A DNA stretch of 64,000 nucleotides. Origin: Undibacterium pigrum (lineage in GTDB: Bacteria; Pseudomonadota; Gammaproteobacteria; Burkholderiales; Burkholderiaceae_D). Positions 1 to 7,732 of this stretch are shown here, piece by piece; the first letter of the stretch is position 1; the number at the start of each line of letters is the position of its first letter. Below the pieces are notes generated by a model, which was given only the letters and a program-made list of their open reading frames with translations, made no database searches and was not told the DNA's origin. The translations under genes were made by a program, and so were the position numbers. The stretch lies in the NCBI RefSeq assembly GCF_003201815.1, contig NZ_QJKB01000014.1, positions 16,186-80,185 of the forward strand. Direction: 5' to 3'.

Positions 1-1
1 C

Positions 2-268
2 AGCATCATTAATTCCATACTGTCGCATGTGGAAGATGATTTGCAATTGAAAGAAGTGGAATTGACTGAAGACTACTACTGGGCCATGCCAGATGACTCC
101 CTGTATAAAATACTGGAGGATGCTCAAGCACCCAACATAGGTAGTCTGTATGACGACCTGGAATTCATCAAGCCCTTGCTGCACGATAAGACGCAAACAT
201 TTCCATTGATGTTGATTCATGTCGCACCTTTGTTGGAATATCTGGCACTGAATATTAAAAAAGTATAG
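2..268 (+). CDS. 3' end of an unknown protein, cut by window edge
   Basis: The reading frame is open from the first bases of the window to a TAG at 266-268. The GTG at 29 is only an internal codon that a gene finder might choose, and the in-frame codons before it contain no stop. The visible 88 residues are acidic, and the end is hydrophobic (PLMLIHVAPLLEYLAL). I do not recognise a family. It ends 12 bp before the next start, so it may be in an operon with the secreted protein that follows. Confidence 0.5.
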   Translation, partial: SIINSILSHVEDDLQLKEVELTEDYYWAMPDDSLYKILEDAQAPNIGSLYDDLEFIKPLLHDKTQTFPLMLIHVAPLLEYLALNIKKV

Positions 269-280
269 GGTGGGTGATTG

Positions 281-805
281 ATGCTAAACAAAATTTTTGC
301 TTGTGCGTCTTTCTGTGCATGCAGTCTCTTTTTAACTTCTTTGCTATTGAATGACGCCTTTGCCGATGCTCCCCTGCAAGCCCCTAAAAGAACTACATTC
401 GTTAGCGAAAACAAGCAATACCTGTTGAGATCTGATCCACAGCTTGGTACTCAAGCGATGGATAAAAATAAAAAGCTGTTATGGAAAGTCACTGGCTGGT
501 TTCGTCTTGCTTTCATCAGTAACGATGGGGAATATTGTGTAACCGTTTATGAGGGCTTGAATCTGATTCCCAGGGACTATCGGGAAGATATGATCATGTT
601 GACCTTTTGGAAGCATGGCAAGCTACTGCGCAAGTTGACTTTGAAAGACATTGTTCCAGACAAAAGCATCTTGCAAGAATCCGCGTCGCATTATTATTGG
701 GGTAATACCACAGGTATTAATGAACAGGGGAAATTTGGACTGGAAAGAGCAGATGGCATGCGCATGTATTTTGATGTTCGTACGGGTAAGCTTGTAGATG
801 CTTGA
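281..805 (+). CDS. secreted protein of unknown function
   Basis: This is a 174-residue protein starting at ATG 281; a TTG directly before it is a poorer choice. Residues 1-29 look like a Sec signal peptide: a lysine, a long hydrophobic stretch and a cleavage site after AFADA. The mature part contains short segments of the type FVSENKQYLLRSDP and ISNDGEYCVTVYEG, which recall single beta-propeller blades, but there are too few to make a propeller. A periplasmic or exported location is an inference from the signal. I do not recognise a family. Confidence 0.6.
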   Translation: MLNKIFACASFCACSLFLTSLLLNDAFADAPLQAPKRTTFVSENKQYLLRSDPQLGTQAMDKNKKLLWKVTGWFRLAFISNDGEYCVTVYEGLNLIPRDYREDMIMLTFWKHGKLLRKLTLKDIVPDKSILQESASHYYWGNTTGINEQGKFGLERADGMRMYFDVRTGKLVDA

Positions 806-991
806 ACATTCACCTTGATGTTTTTAAGGACTGGAAGGCTAAGGTTTTGATTGGCTGGAAGGTGTGTTTCATCACTCTTTATCGTTGATCCAATAAAGTA
901 TTTCCAGCACCAGTGCTAGTTAATAAACGCATTTGCACTAGCATGTATTTATAAGCAATGCAGCACATTTTATTTTGTGGAGAATAAAAAT

Positions 992-1570
992 ATGAATCCC
1001 AAAGTCGATGCCTATGTCAGCAAAGCCAAAACATGGAAAGAAGAAATCGAGCTGTTGCGCAGCATCGTTCTTGAATGCCCGCTGACTGAAGAGCTGAAAT
1101 GGGGTAATCCATGCTATACCCATGAGGATAAGAATGTCGTCCTCATCCATGTATTTAAAGAATACGCCGCACTCTTGTTCTTCAAAGGCTCTTTGTTGAA
1201 AGACAGTAAGGGTGTCATGATCCAGCAGACAGAAAATACCCAGGCCACGCGGCAGTTGCGTTTCACCAGCGTGAGTGAAATCAGCAAGCTGAGAACCACC
1301 ATCAAAGCCTATGTCAAGGAAGCGATTGCAGTCGAAAAAGCGGGTTTGAAAGTGGAGTTTAAAAAGACTACAGAATTCAACATGCCTGAAGAATTCCAGG
1401 CCAAACTGGACAGCATGCCTAAACTGAAAAAAGCTTTTGATGCCCTGACACCTGGGCGGCAACGAGCTTATCTGCTGCATTTTTCCTCGGCTAAACAATC
1501 CAAAACCAGGGAGTCAAGGGTAGAAAAAGCGATTCCGCAGATACTCGATGGTAAAGGCCTGGATGATTAA
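992..1570 (+). CDS. YdeI/OmdA-type protein with DUF1801 domain
   Basis: The start is ATG 992, chosen over the in-frame GTG at 977 because a TGGAG ribosome-binding site lies about 9 bp upstream. The 192-residue protein has an N-terminal DUF1801 fold (motifs ELLRSIVLECPLTEELKWGNPCYTH and LLFFKGSLLKD, residues about 18-75). Its C-terminal YdeI/OmdA segment has the typical LTPGRQRAYLLHFSSAKQSKTR signature (about 150-175). Family members are cytoplasmic and linked in enterobacteria to resistance against some peptides; the mechanism is not settled. It has its own upstream gap of about 185 bp and appears to be a single gene. Confidence 0.8.
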   Translation: MNPKVDAYVSKAKTWKEEIELLRSIVLECPLTEELKWGNPCYTHEDKNVVLIHVFKEYAALLFFKGSLLKDSKGVMIQQTENTQATRQLRFTSVSEISKLRTTIKAYVKEAIAVEKAGLKVEFKKTTEFNMPEEFQAKLDSMPKLKKAFDALTPGRQRAYLLHFSSAKQSKTRESRVEKAIPQILDGKGLDD

Positions 1571-1573
1571 GCT

Positions 1574-2389
1574 TCAGTATCTCGGCCCTTCATAGCGCAT
1601 CTCACGCGCCAGCTTGTTGCCTACATGCCGGGAAAAAATTTGCTCCAGCGTGCCATCGTCGGCCATGCTGTAGATGGCTTTCTTCATCAGGTCACGGCGG
1701 GTTTTGCTGATGCGTTCTCTGGAAATGATGAGTCCATGTACGATGCTGTCTTGCGGTGCCCAGTCCAGCAGCTGGATTTGCTTGTTGATGTCTTCTTTTT
1801 TTAGCAGGGGTTCCCATACCGTGGGCAGGACCATGATCGCGTCTACGCGTTTTGCCAGGAACAGGCGTAAGAGGCTGTCAAAGTCGGATGCCTCATGTAC
1901 CCGTTTTTGTCCCCATAATTTGTCTACCCATTCGTCAAATTGAGGGCCATGTTTAAAGCTCTTGATGATACCGACTTTTAAATTGGCGTCTGCCAGAAAA
2001 CCTGCCATGCTCAGGCCGTGCGCTGGCATGTCGCGATGTAGCAAGACATAATTTCTGGTAGAAAAGTAGGGGATGAATTCAGCAAACTTCTCCCGCTCAG
2101 GTGTAGGTATGCCAGAGACTGACATGTCCAGGGTGTTGTTCTTCAATTGCGCCCAGATGCGTACCCGCGATTCCAGCACAGTCTCAAATTTGCAACCACT
2201 GCGCTTCGATACTTCTTCGACTACGTCCTTGTCTATGCCTGCATAACTACCATCGGCATGATGGTAATACAGGGCGCCCAGTTCATAGTAAGCCAGCTGT
2301 ATGCTGCCGCAGCCCGAATTGAACTCTGCGGCAAGGGCAGGGATACTGTGCAATCCCAGTATCAAGAATACAAGTGCAATGAGCTTCAT
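1574..2389 (-). CDS. periplasmic solute-binding protein (SBP_bac_3 family)
   Basis: The start is placed at ATG 2389 because the protein then begins with a clean signal peptide (MKLIALVFLILGLHSIPALAAE). The frame extends upstream to 2446 but adds a charged leader. The 271 residues follow the family-3 binding-protein plan: YADGSYAGIDKDVVEEVSKRSG near residue 50, an ERVRIWAQLKNNTLDM-like segment, then PTPEREKFAEFIPYF. Such proteins usually bind amino acids for ABC importers, but no permease or ATPase gene is adjacent, so it is an orphan. It may serve a transporter elsewhere or act as a sensor-like protein. Convergent with the YdeI gene, 3 bp apart. Confidence 0.75.
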   Translation of the reverse strand: MKLIALVFLILGLHSIPALAAEFNSGCGSIQLAYYELGALYYHHADGSYAGIDKDVVEEVSKRSGCKFETVLESRVRIWAQLKNNTLDMSVSGIPTPEREKFAEFIPYFSTRNYVLLHRDMPAHGLSMAGFLADANLKVGIIKSFKHGPQFDEWVDKLWGQKRVHEASDFDSLLRLFLAKRVDAIMVLPTVWEPLLKKEDINKQIQLLDWAPQDSIVHGLIISRERISKTRRDLMKKAIYSMADDGTLEQIFSRHVGNKLAREMRYEGPRY

Positions 2390-2694
2390 CTGCGCACTCC
2401 CGGACCATCTTTTCTTTAGCCTAGTGTCAGAAAGCATCTTGCGCAATAGTCGAAACGATAAGACTGCTTGCGAGGCATTGCGCTGACGTGCGCTTGCCCC
2501 ACATTTTTTTGTCAGCGCCAGCCTGTTTTTCTGAAGTAGTCAGTTATTGCCCTCTGGCATATGGGTTTGCTGGGCAATGATGTTGAAGACTTTGCCTGTC
2601 AGAGCAAAGTCTTCAGGTATTGCTAACAATTGTAAATTGGAGGCGAAACTGTGGTGGCAGTAAATCATCTCAGGCTTGCGGTATTAGCCTTCCA
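2390..2694. other. intergenic gap with a long perfect hairpin
   Basis: I see no gene here. The gap lies between two minus-strand genes. At 2584-2615 there is a perfect 12-bp inverted repeat (TGAAGACTTTGC, 8-base loop, GCAAAGTCTTCA), about 80-110 bp after the stop of the 279-residue gene. No T-run follows on either strand, so it is not a classic intrinsic terminator. It could be a transcript-end or processing structure. Confidence 0.5.
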
Positions 2695-3534
2695 TCAAAG
2701 CCGCAGAGCGGGATGCGTGCTTGGCCTTAATTCTTCATGGTAATTGGGGGCACGGGTTTGCATGGTTTGCGAATTGCCCAGGACGGTGGTGGTGGTCAGT
2801 GCGGGCTTGTCGCTACCCCAGCAAGCCAGGGCAGAATTGCGGTTGCCATGCAGGTCGATGATGATGCGTCTGGCAAGATGTTCAGGCAATTCCTTTGAGG
2901 GCGCAGCAGGCCTGGTCTTGGGCGGCACGACGATGGCGTCGCCAGGTGCGATCCACAAATCAGCCAGCGATATTTCCTGCACATAGGGTCGCCAGCGTGC
3001 CACGCTGATGACCAGGGGGCGGTCGTCCTGAGAGAAAAACACATGGGGGAAGTCATGGAATTCCAGGTCAGTGGGATTGTGTGTCAGTAACTCGCGCCGC
3101 CTGCGCTGGCCTATGTAGGGCGACTGGTGGCCCGCCCATTTACCATAGGTGTACTGGGCCATGATCATGCCCTCATATTCAAAGCGCAGGCACTCACCGC
3201 TTTTCAGCAAAGTCATGCCAAAGGCTTGTACGCTTTCCCTGGTCGCTGCGATGGCCTCGTAATGAACTTCATCTGACTTGAAATCAAACTCGGTAATCTG
3301 ATAAGGGTGGCCATCGTTGGGGATGGTCTTGGGCTGGTGACTGATGCCCTTGTATTTGACACCCCTGTCCAGGTCAGGATTGTCTTTGGCTATGCTGATC
3401 TCAGTGCCGAATACCTTGCGCAATTGCCTGCCATGACCATGGTCATTGTATAAAAATGGATATTCCCTGGGCAGCAGGTCAATATAGGGGCCATCTTCAA
3501 TAAAGACAGGTGCGTCAAAGGCTTCGTTGCTCAC
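2695..3534 (-). CDS. protein of unknown function, 279 residues
   Basis: The start is GTG 3534, supported by a strong GAGGAG site 8 bp upstream (read on the minus strand). No signal peptide or membrane segment is visible, so it is probably cytoplasmic. It is rich in aromatic residues and histidine, with motifs such as DHGHGRQLRKVFGTE (residues about 32-46), EYEGMIMAQYTYGKWAGHQSPYIG and DLWIAPGDAIVVPPKTRPAAP. I do not recognise the family. It lies next to an SDR gene on the same strand, with a gap of about 115 bp. Confidence 0.6.
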   Translation of the reverse strand: MSNEAFDAPVFIEDGPYIDLLPREYPFLYNDHGHGRQLRKVFGTEISIAKDNPDLDRGVKYKGISHQPKTIPNDGHPYQITEFDFKSDEVHYEAIAATRESVQAFGMTLLKSGECLRFEYEGMIMAQYTYGKWAGHQSPYIGQRRRRELLTHNPTDLEFHDFPHVFFSQDDRPLVISVARWRPYVQEISLADLWIAPGDAIVVPPKTRPAAPSKELPEHLARRIIIDLHGNRNSALACWGSDKPALTTTTVLGNSQTMQTRAPNYHEELRPSTHPALRL

Positions 3535-3648
3535 GGTGGGTACTCCTCAGTTAGCATGCACTCAATTAGCACGTATCCCATGCTGGTTTGTCATGCTAAC
3601 TGCTTGCGCGTACTTTGTGTAATTTTTTGATAATTATTTGCTTGCGCA

Positions 3649-4248
3649 TCAACGCACGGTATAGACCTGCCCGGTCTGTGCACCTTCCACACTCTTTGCA
3701 TAGGCCAGACCCACGCGCTTGGCGGAAACAGCTTCAAATCCAGGGAAAAAACTGCCCAGAGCCGCAACCGATGCTTCCAGCAAGCCAGGGCTGACGACAT
3801 TGATACGCAAGCCGCGTGGCAGCTCGATTGCTGCGCCACGCACAAAACCTTCCAGCGCACCGTTGACCATGGCGGCGCTGACACCTGAGCGTATCGGCAC
3901 CTCGCCAACTATGCCGCTGGTCAGGGTAATCGAGCCACCATCATGCAGATAGGCCTGGGCAATTTGCGCGACATTGACTTGCCCCATGAGTTTGCTATTG
4001 AGGCCGATATGAAAATGCTGCTCTTCTATTTCATTGAGTGGGGCAAAGTGCACACTGCCTGCGGCAACGACTACTCCGTCGACCTTGCCAGTGCGTGCAA
4101 ACAGGGCGCGTATTTGCGCGCTGTCGCTGATATCAAGCTGGATATCACCGCTGGCTTTGCCGACGCGGATAAGCTCATGGCGTGCACCCAGTTCATTGCT
4201 GATGGCGCTGCCTACTGTGCCGTTGGCACCGATGATGATAAGTTTCAT
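3649..4248 (-). CDS. short-chain dehydrogenase (SDR), atypical active site
   Basis: The start is ATG 4248 with a GAGGG site just upstream; the longer frame to 4437 runs into a repeat element. This is a 199-residue Rossmann protein beginning MKLIIIGANGTVGSAIS, which carries the GxxGxxG NAD(P)-binding motif. An LTSGIVGEVP strand is followed by SGVSAAMVNGALEGFVRG where classical SDRs have YxxxK. The catalytic tyrosine and lysine are therefore absent, as in a known subgroup of short SDRs. RINVVSPG is conserved. It is divergent from a LysR gene, the usual arrangement for a LysR target. The substrate is unknown. Confidence 0.8.
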   Translation of the reverse strand: MKLIIIGANGTVGSAISNELGARHELIRVGKASGDIQLDISDSAQIRALFARTGKVDGVVVAAGSVHFAPLNEIEEQHFHIGLNSKLMGQVNVAQIAQAYLHDGGSITLTSGIVGEVPIRSGVSAAMVNGALEGFVRGAAIELPRGLRINVVSPGLLEASVAALGSFFPGFEAVSAKRVGLAYAKSVEGAQTGQVYTVR

Positions 4249-4261
4249 TTTCCCTCCGGTT

Positions 4262-4451
4262 GGACTTACGCAAAACCGCCCCAGCTGCGTTGTAGCTCCA
4301 GCATGTAGCAAATTCGGTACTAAAGTACTGTCTTCGTCGCTACGGTGCAGTCGGGGTTTCAGACAATATATTGTCTGCCGACGTAACGAACCTCCCTTTA
4401 CGGGAGGTTCCCCAAAGCGAGAGCCTTGCTGGGACAATTTTGCGTAAGTCC
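4262..4451. mobile_element. MITE-like structured repeat element, 190 bp
   Basis: The ends are a perfect 14-bp inverted repeat (GGACTTACGCAAAA at 4262, TTTTGCGTAAGTCC ending at 4451). The similarity continues imperfectly inward (CCAGC on one side, GCTGG on the other). Inside are two strong hairpins: a perfect 18-bp palindrome at 4360-4377 and a 9-5-9 stem at 4388-4410. There is no coding capacity and no clear target-site duplication. It sits 13 bp upstream of the SDR start and inside the SDR/LysR divergent promoter region. A non-autonomous element is the best reading; a structured RNA or regulatory cassette is possible. Confidence 0.55.
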
Positions 4452-4581
4452 TGTGGCTTTGTTAGGTTATTTTAAGGGCATACATATGCCCTGGAATTAA
4501 GTATCATCCAATTTCCAATATAGATAAATATCCAGAAAATACATATATTGCTAAGTATTGGTTAGTAATGGAGGTAGGTGC

Positions 4582-5466
4582 ATGGATAAATTACGCAGCA
4601 TGGAGGTGTTTGTCGCCGTGGTGGATGCGGGCAGTTTTACTGCTGCTGCAGCACAGTGCGAGATATCGCCTGTCATGGTAGGCAAGCACATACAGTTTCT
4701 TGAAAAACTGCTGGGCGCACGCCTGCTGACACGCACTACGCGGCGGCAAAGCCTTACTGAGCTGGGTGTGCAATATGCCGAGCAATGCAAGGCCATCCTG
4801 AGCCAGATCAGTGAGGCAGAATCCGGTGCTGCCAGAATGCGAGGCGGTGCCCGAGGCGTGCTGAAGATCACTTCACCGGTGACCTTTGGCAGTGAAATGC
4901 TGGCCCCGGCCATGGTCGATTATCTGGCAACTTACCCTGAAATGCGCGCCGACCTGCATATGAACGACAGGCTGGTCGATGTGGTCGAAGATGGTTTCGA
5001 TGCCGCCATACGCATAGGCCAGCTGGAAGACTCTACCCTGGTTGCCCGCCCGTTGCGGCCCTATAGCATGATGATCTGCGCTGCCCCTGCTTACCTGAAG
5101 CGCAGGGGAATACCCCGCACACCGGCAGATTTGACTGCACACGAATGCCTGGATTTTTTACACTGGAACAGGCATGTGCGCTGGCGCCTGACAAAAGAAA
5201 CTGAGGAGGCTACAGAAATTCCGGTCAGCCGTTTGCGTTCAAATAACGGTCAGGCCTTGAAGAGTGCTGCCGTGGCTGGCTTTGGCATCGTCATGCAATC
5301 TGAATTGCTGCTTGCCAGCGAGGTTGCCGCTGGCAGGCTGGTGCCACTGATGGAAGACTATGTACCCGCACCGCGGCCCATGCATTTACTCTACCCGCGC
5401 GACAGGCAACCTACACCCAAGCTATCTACTTTCATAGATTTTATGCTGGGCAGGTTTGGTTTGTAG
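4582..5466 (+). CDS. LysR-family transcriptional regulator
   Basis: The start is ATG 4582, with a GAGGTAGG site 4-11 bp upstream; the longer frame from 4558 is rejected. This is a 294-residue protein, normal for the family. The N-terminal winged helix-turn-helix is MEVFVAVVDAGSFTAAAAQCEISPVMVGKHIQFLEKLLGARLLTRTTRRQSLTE over residues about 6-58. A LysR substrate-binding domain occupies about 90-290 (YPEMRADLHMNDRLVDVVEDGFDAAIRIGQL). This subclass (CrgA/YafC-like) commonly controls a neighbouring oxidoreductase. The divergent SDR gene is the likely target, and the repeat element now lies between them. Confidence 0.9.
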   Translation: MDKLRSMEVFVAVVDAGSFTAAAAQCEISPVMVGKHIQFLEKLLGARLLTRTTRRQSLTELGVQYAEQCKAILSQISEAESGAARMRGGARGVLKITSPVTFGSEMLAPAMVDYLATYPEMRADLHMNDRLVDVVEDGFDAAIRIGQLEDSTLVARPLRPYSMMICAAPAYLKRRGIPRTPADLTAHECLDFLHWNRHVRWRLTKETEEATEIPVSRLRSNNGQALKSAAVAGFGIVMQSELLLASEVAAGRLVPLMEDYVPAPRPMHLLYPRDRQPTPKLSTFIDFMLGRFGL

Positions 5467-5512
5467 TGCGGACATGACAATCTCAATAGTGAGGAGGGTT
5501 TTCATGAGGGAC

Positions 5513-6133
5513 TTATCCGACCTGAGGCGCTTTCTTTCCAGATATTAGGATGATGGCGAGACTGATGAGTAAGCCCGCAACAAAACCATATAAATGCCCG
5601 GCCTTGATCCCCGCAATGGCATGCACGTCCAGCGCCACCTGTATGGCGACGATCATGCCAGCAAACCATGTCAGCTTGCTACGTGGCAGCAAGATAAAGG
5701 TCGCCGCGCATAAAGCCATCAGGGCTTGCGATGCGCCATCAGTCACCAGGGCAGGGTAGGCCCAGACGCTGGCAGCCTGGCCCGCGAGACCACCAGGTAG
5801 ATAGACGGACAAAAGTAGCAGACTGCCCCGCGCATTTTCCAGCGAGCTGGCCAGTATCAGTATGCACATGGCATTGAACAACATGTGCAGGAAATGCACA
5901 TGCAAGAATTGCGAGACCAGCAGGCGCCACCATTCATGGGTGACGAACAGTTCACCAGTTGCTGCACCCAGTTGCGGCAGGGACAATGATCTTTGTGAAG
6001 CAAACAATGGCTTCCCAAAATACAGGGCAGAGACTATCCAGCCTGACAGTATCAGGATGAAGATCGCAATCGACATTGGTGATCTGAAGAGAATATTCTT
6101 ATGATGCATCTTGATGAAATAGCATGTTTGCAT
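5513..6133 (-). CDS. rhomboid-like membrane protein
   Basis: This is a polytopic membrane protein of up to 206 residues with about six hydrophobic segments. Rhomboid landmarks are present: HxxxHMLFN in the second segment (FLHVHFLHMLFNAMCI), a serine in DGASQAL, and a late GHLYGFVAGLL that supplies the second catalytic residue. The usual GxSG has become GASQ, so the glycine after the serine is replaced. Rhomboids cleave membrane proteins within the bilayer; activity here is uncertain. The start is also uncertain: ATG at 6133, 6109 and 6076 are all possible and no clear ribosome site decides. It faces the LysR gene tail to tail. Confidence 0.7.
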   Translation of the reverse strand: MQTCYFIKMHHKNILFRSPMSIAIFILILSGWIVSALYFGKPLFASQRSLSLPQLGAATGELFVTHEWWRLLVSQFLHVHFLHMLFNAMCILILASSLENARGSLLLLSVYLPGGLAGQAASVWAYPALVTDGASQALMALCAATFILLPRSKLTWFAGMIVAIQVALDVHAIAGIKAGHLYGFVAGLLISLAIILISGKKAPQVG

Positions 6134-6231
6134 AAATGCCAGAATCTATCATGAAGAGATTGTTGCAGCAGTTTTTTTTGCATTGCACAAAAGAAAGTAT
6201 TTGCTTTTTCTGTTTCCTTATTTGATTATAT

Positions 6232-6253
6232 GCGCAAATAGTATTATTTGCGC
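6232..6253. promoter_or_regulatory. 22-bp palindrome upstream of soxC, candidate operator
   Basis: This is a perfect inverted repeat GCGCAAATA-N4-TATTTGCGC, about 115 bp before the soxC start, in an AT-rich intergenic region of about 230 bp. Its position and symmetry suit a dimeric regulator of the sox genes, for example an ArsR-type SoxR. No regulator gene is adjacent, so this assignment is inference only. A short cruciform without regulatory function cannot be excluded. Confidence 0.45.
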
Positions 6254-6366
6254 CTGATCAAAGACAGATCAGTAAAATTGTGTTCAGGGCATAAACTGCA
6301 GCTTCAGGCGGTAATAGCACGCTGGCACAGGAAGAACCTAGTATCTCATTGGAAAGTTTCAGTCTC

Positions 6367-7731
6367 ATGTCTATGCAGATTAAAAAGTCCGGTCTTTTGC
6401 GTCGCGCTCCCGAGAATTTTCTGGATGCGCCCTTGCGCCAGGCGATTACCGAGCAAGGCTTGAATGATGAGCGGCGAGGTTTCCTCCGCAAGAGCTTTGC
6501 TGCCGCAAGCGCCGCATTGGTATCAGGTGTGGCAATGGCCAGGCCGGGCACTGCGCCAGAAGGCGATGGCGATCCGCTGATACTGAATGTGCAGGATCAT
6601 GCCAAGACCCTGGGTAACCCGGTTGTCATGCAGGGCTATGGCCAGCCTTCAAAATTTGAAGCCAATCTGCAACGCCGCCAGTCCCCTGGTCTGACGCGCG
6701 TGCCCCAGGCTTCTGTCTCATTTGCGCCCTTGCAGGGCTTCTTTGGCATCATCACTCCCAGTGGCCTGCATTTTGAGCGTCACCATCAGGGCTGGATAGA
6801 CATAGACCCGCAACAACACCGCTTCATGATCAATGGCCTGGTGCGCGAAGCCAAGGTCTATACCATGGATGACCTCATGCGCTTGCCGTCGGTATCGCGC
6901 ATGCATTTCATAGAATGCGGCGCCAATAGCGCGACTGAATGGGGCAACGTTGCCGTACCGACGGTGCAATACACTCATGGCATGCTGAGCTGTTGCGAAT
7001 TCACTGGTGTACCCCTGTCCGTCTTGCTTGACGATTGCGGCATAGACCGCAAGAAAGCCAAATTTGTGCTGGCTGAAGGCGGCGACGGTTCTGCCATGAC
7101 ACGCACGATAGACATTGCCCGCGCCATGGATGATGTCATCGTTGCTTATGGCATGAACGGCGAAATGCTGCGGCCAGAAAATGGCTACCCCCTGCGCCTG
7201 GTCGTGCCGGGAGTGCAGGGCGTGTCCTGGGTCAAATGGTTGCGCCGTATCGAAGTCGGTGACCAGCCCTGGGCAGCCAAGGATGAAGCCATTCATTACA
7301 TCGATCTGCAGCCAGATGGCTTGCACAGACAATATACCTCGGTGCAGGAATGCAAGTCCGTCATCACCACACCCTCAGGCGGGCAAATGTTGCTGGAAAA
7401 AGGTTTTCACAATATCACCGGCCTGGCATGGTCGGGCCGTGGCAAGGTCAAGCGTGTCGATGTTTCTGCCGACGGTGGTCGCAACTGGCGCACAGCCAGG
7501 CTGGAAGGCCCGGTCCTGGGCAAATGCCTGACCCGCTTCAACATAGACTGGAACTGGGATGGCGGGCCAGCGATCTTGCAATCGCGCGCCATGGATGACA
7601 CTGGCTATGTACAGCCCAAAATCAATCAACTGCGCGAAGTGCGTGGCACCCGCTCGATTTATCACAATAATGCCATCCAGTCCTGGAGCATCAATGAAGA
7701 CGGCGAGGTCAGCAATGTCCAGGTTGCCTAG
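6367..7731 (+). CDS. soxC: SoxC, molybdenum subunit of sulfane dehydrogenase SoxCD
   Basis: The start is ATG 6367, with GGAAAG about 10 bp upstream. The 454-residue protein carries a twin-arginine-like signal (RRGFLRKSFAAASAALVSG, residues about 37-55) for folded export to the periplasm. The sulfite-oxidase-type molybdopterin domain follows, with the Mo-ligand cysteine in HFIECGANS (about residue 184), then the dimerisation domain (about 320-450). With cytochrome SoxD it oxidises the SoxYZ-bound sulfane sulfur, removing six electrons. It is the first sox gene, and its stop is 1 bp from the soxD start, so the two are co-translated as expected for a heterodimer. Confidence 0.95.
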   Translation: MSMQIKKSGLLRRAPENFLDAPLRQAITEQGLNDERRGFLRKSFAAASAALVSGVAMARPGTAPEGDGDPLILNVQDHAKTLGNPVVMQGYGQPSKFEANLQRRQSPGLTRVPQASVSFAPLQGFFGIITPSGLHFERHHQGWIDIDPQQHRFMINGLVREAKVYTMDDLMRLPSVSRMHFIECGANSATEWGNVAVPTVQYTHGMLSCCEFTGVPLSVLLDDCGIDRKKAKFVLAEGGDGSAMTRTIDIARAMDDVIVAYGMNGEMLRPENGYPLRLVVPGVQGVSWVKWLRRIEVGDQPWAAKDEAIHYIDLQPDGLHRQYTSVQECKSVITTPSGGQMLLEKGFHNITGLAWSGRGKVKRVDVSADGGRNWRTARLEGPVLGKCLTRFNIDWNWDGGPAILQSRAMDDTGYVQPKINQLREVRGTRSIYHNNAIQSWSINEDGEVSNVQVA

Positions 7732-7732
7732 T

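Noticed and set aside
29..268. Treating the first frame as a complete gene starting at GTG 29
   Set aside because: The frame is open to the window edge without a stop, so the true start is most likely outside.
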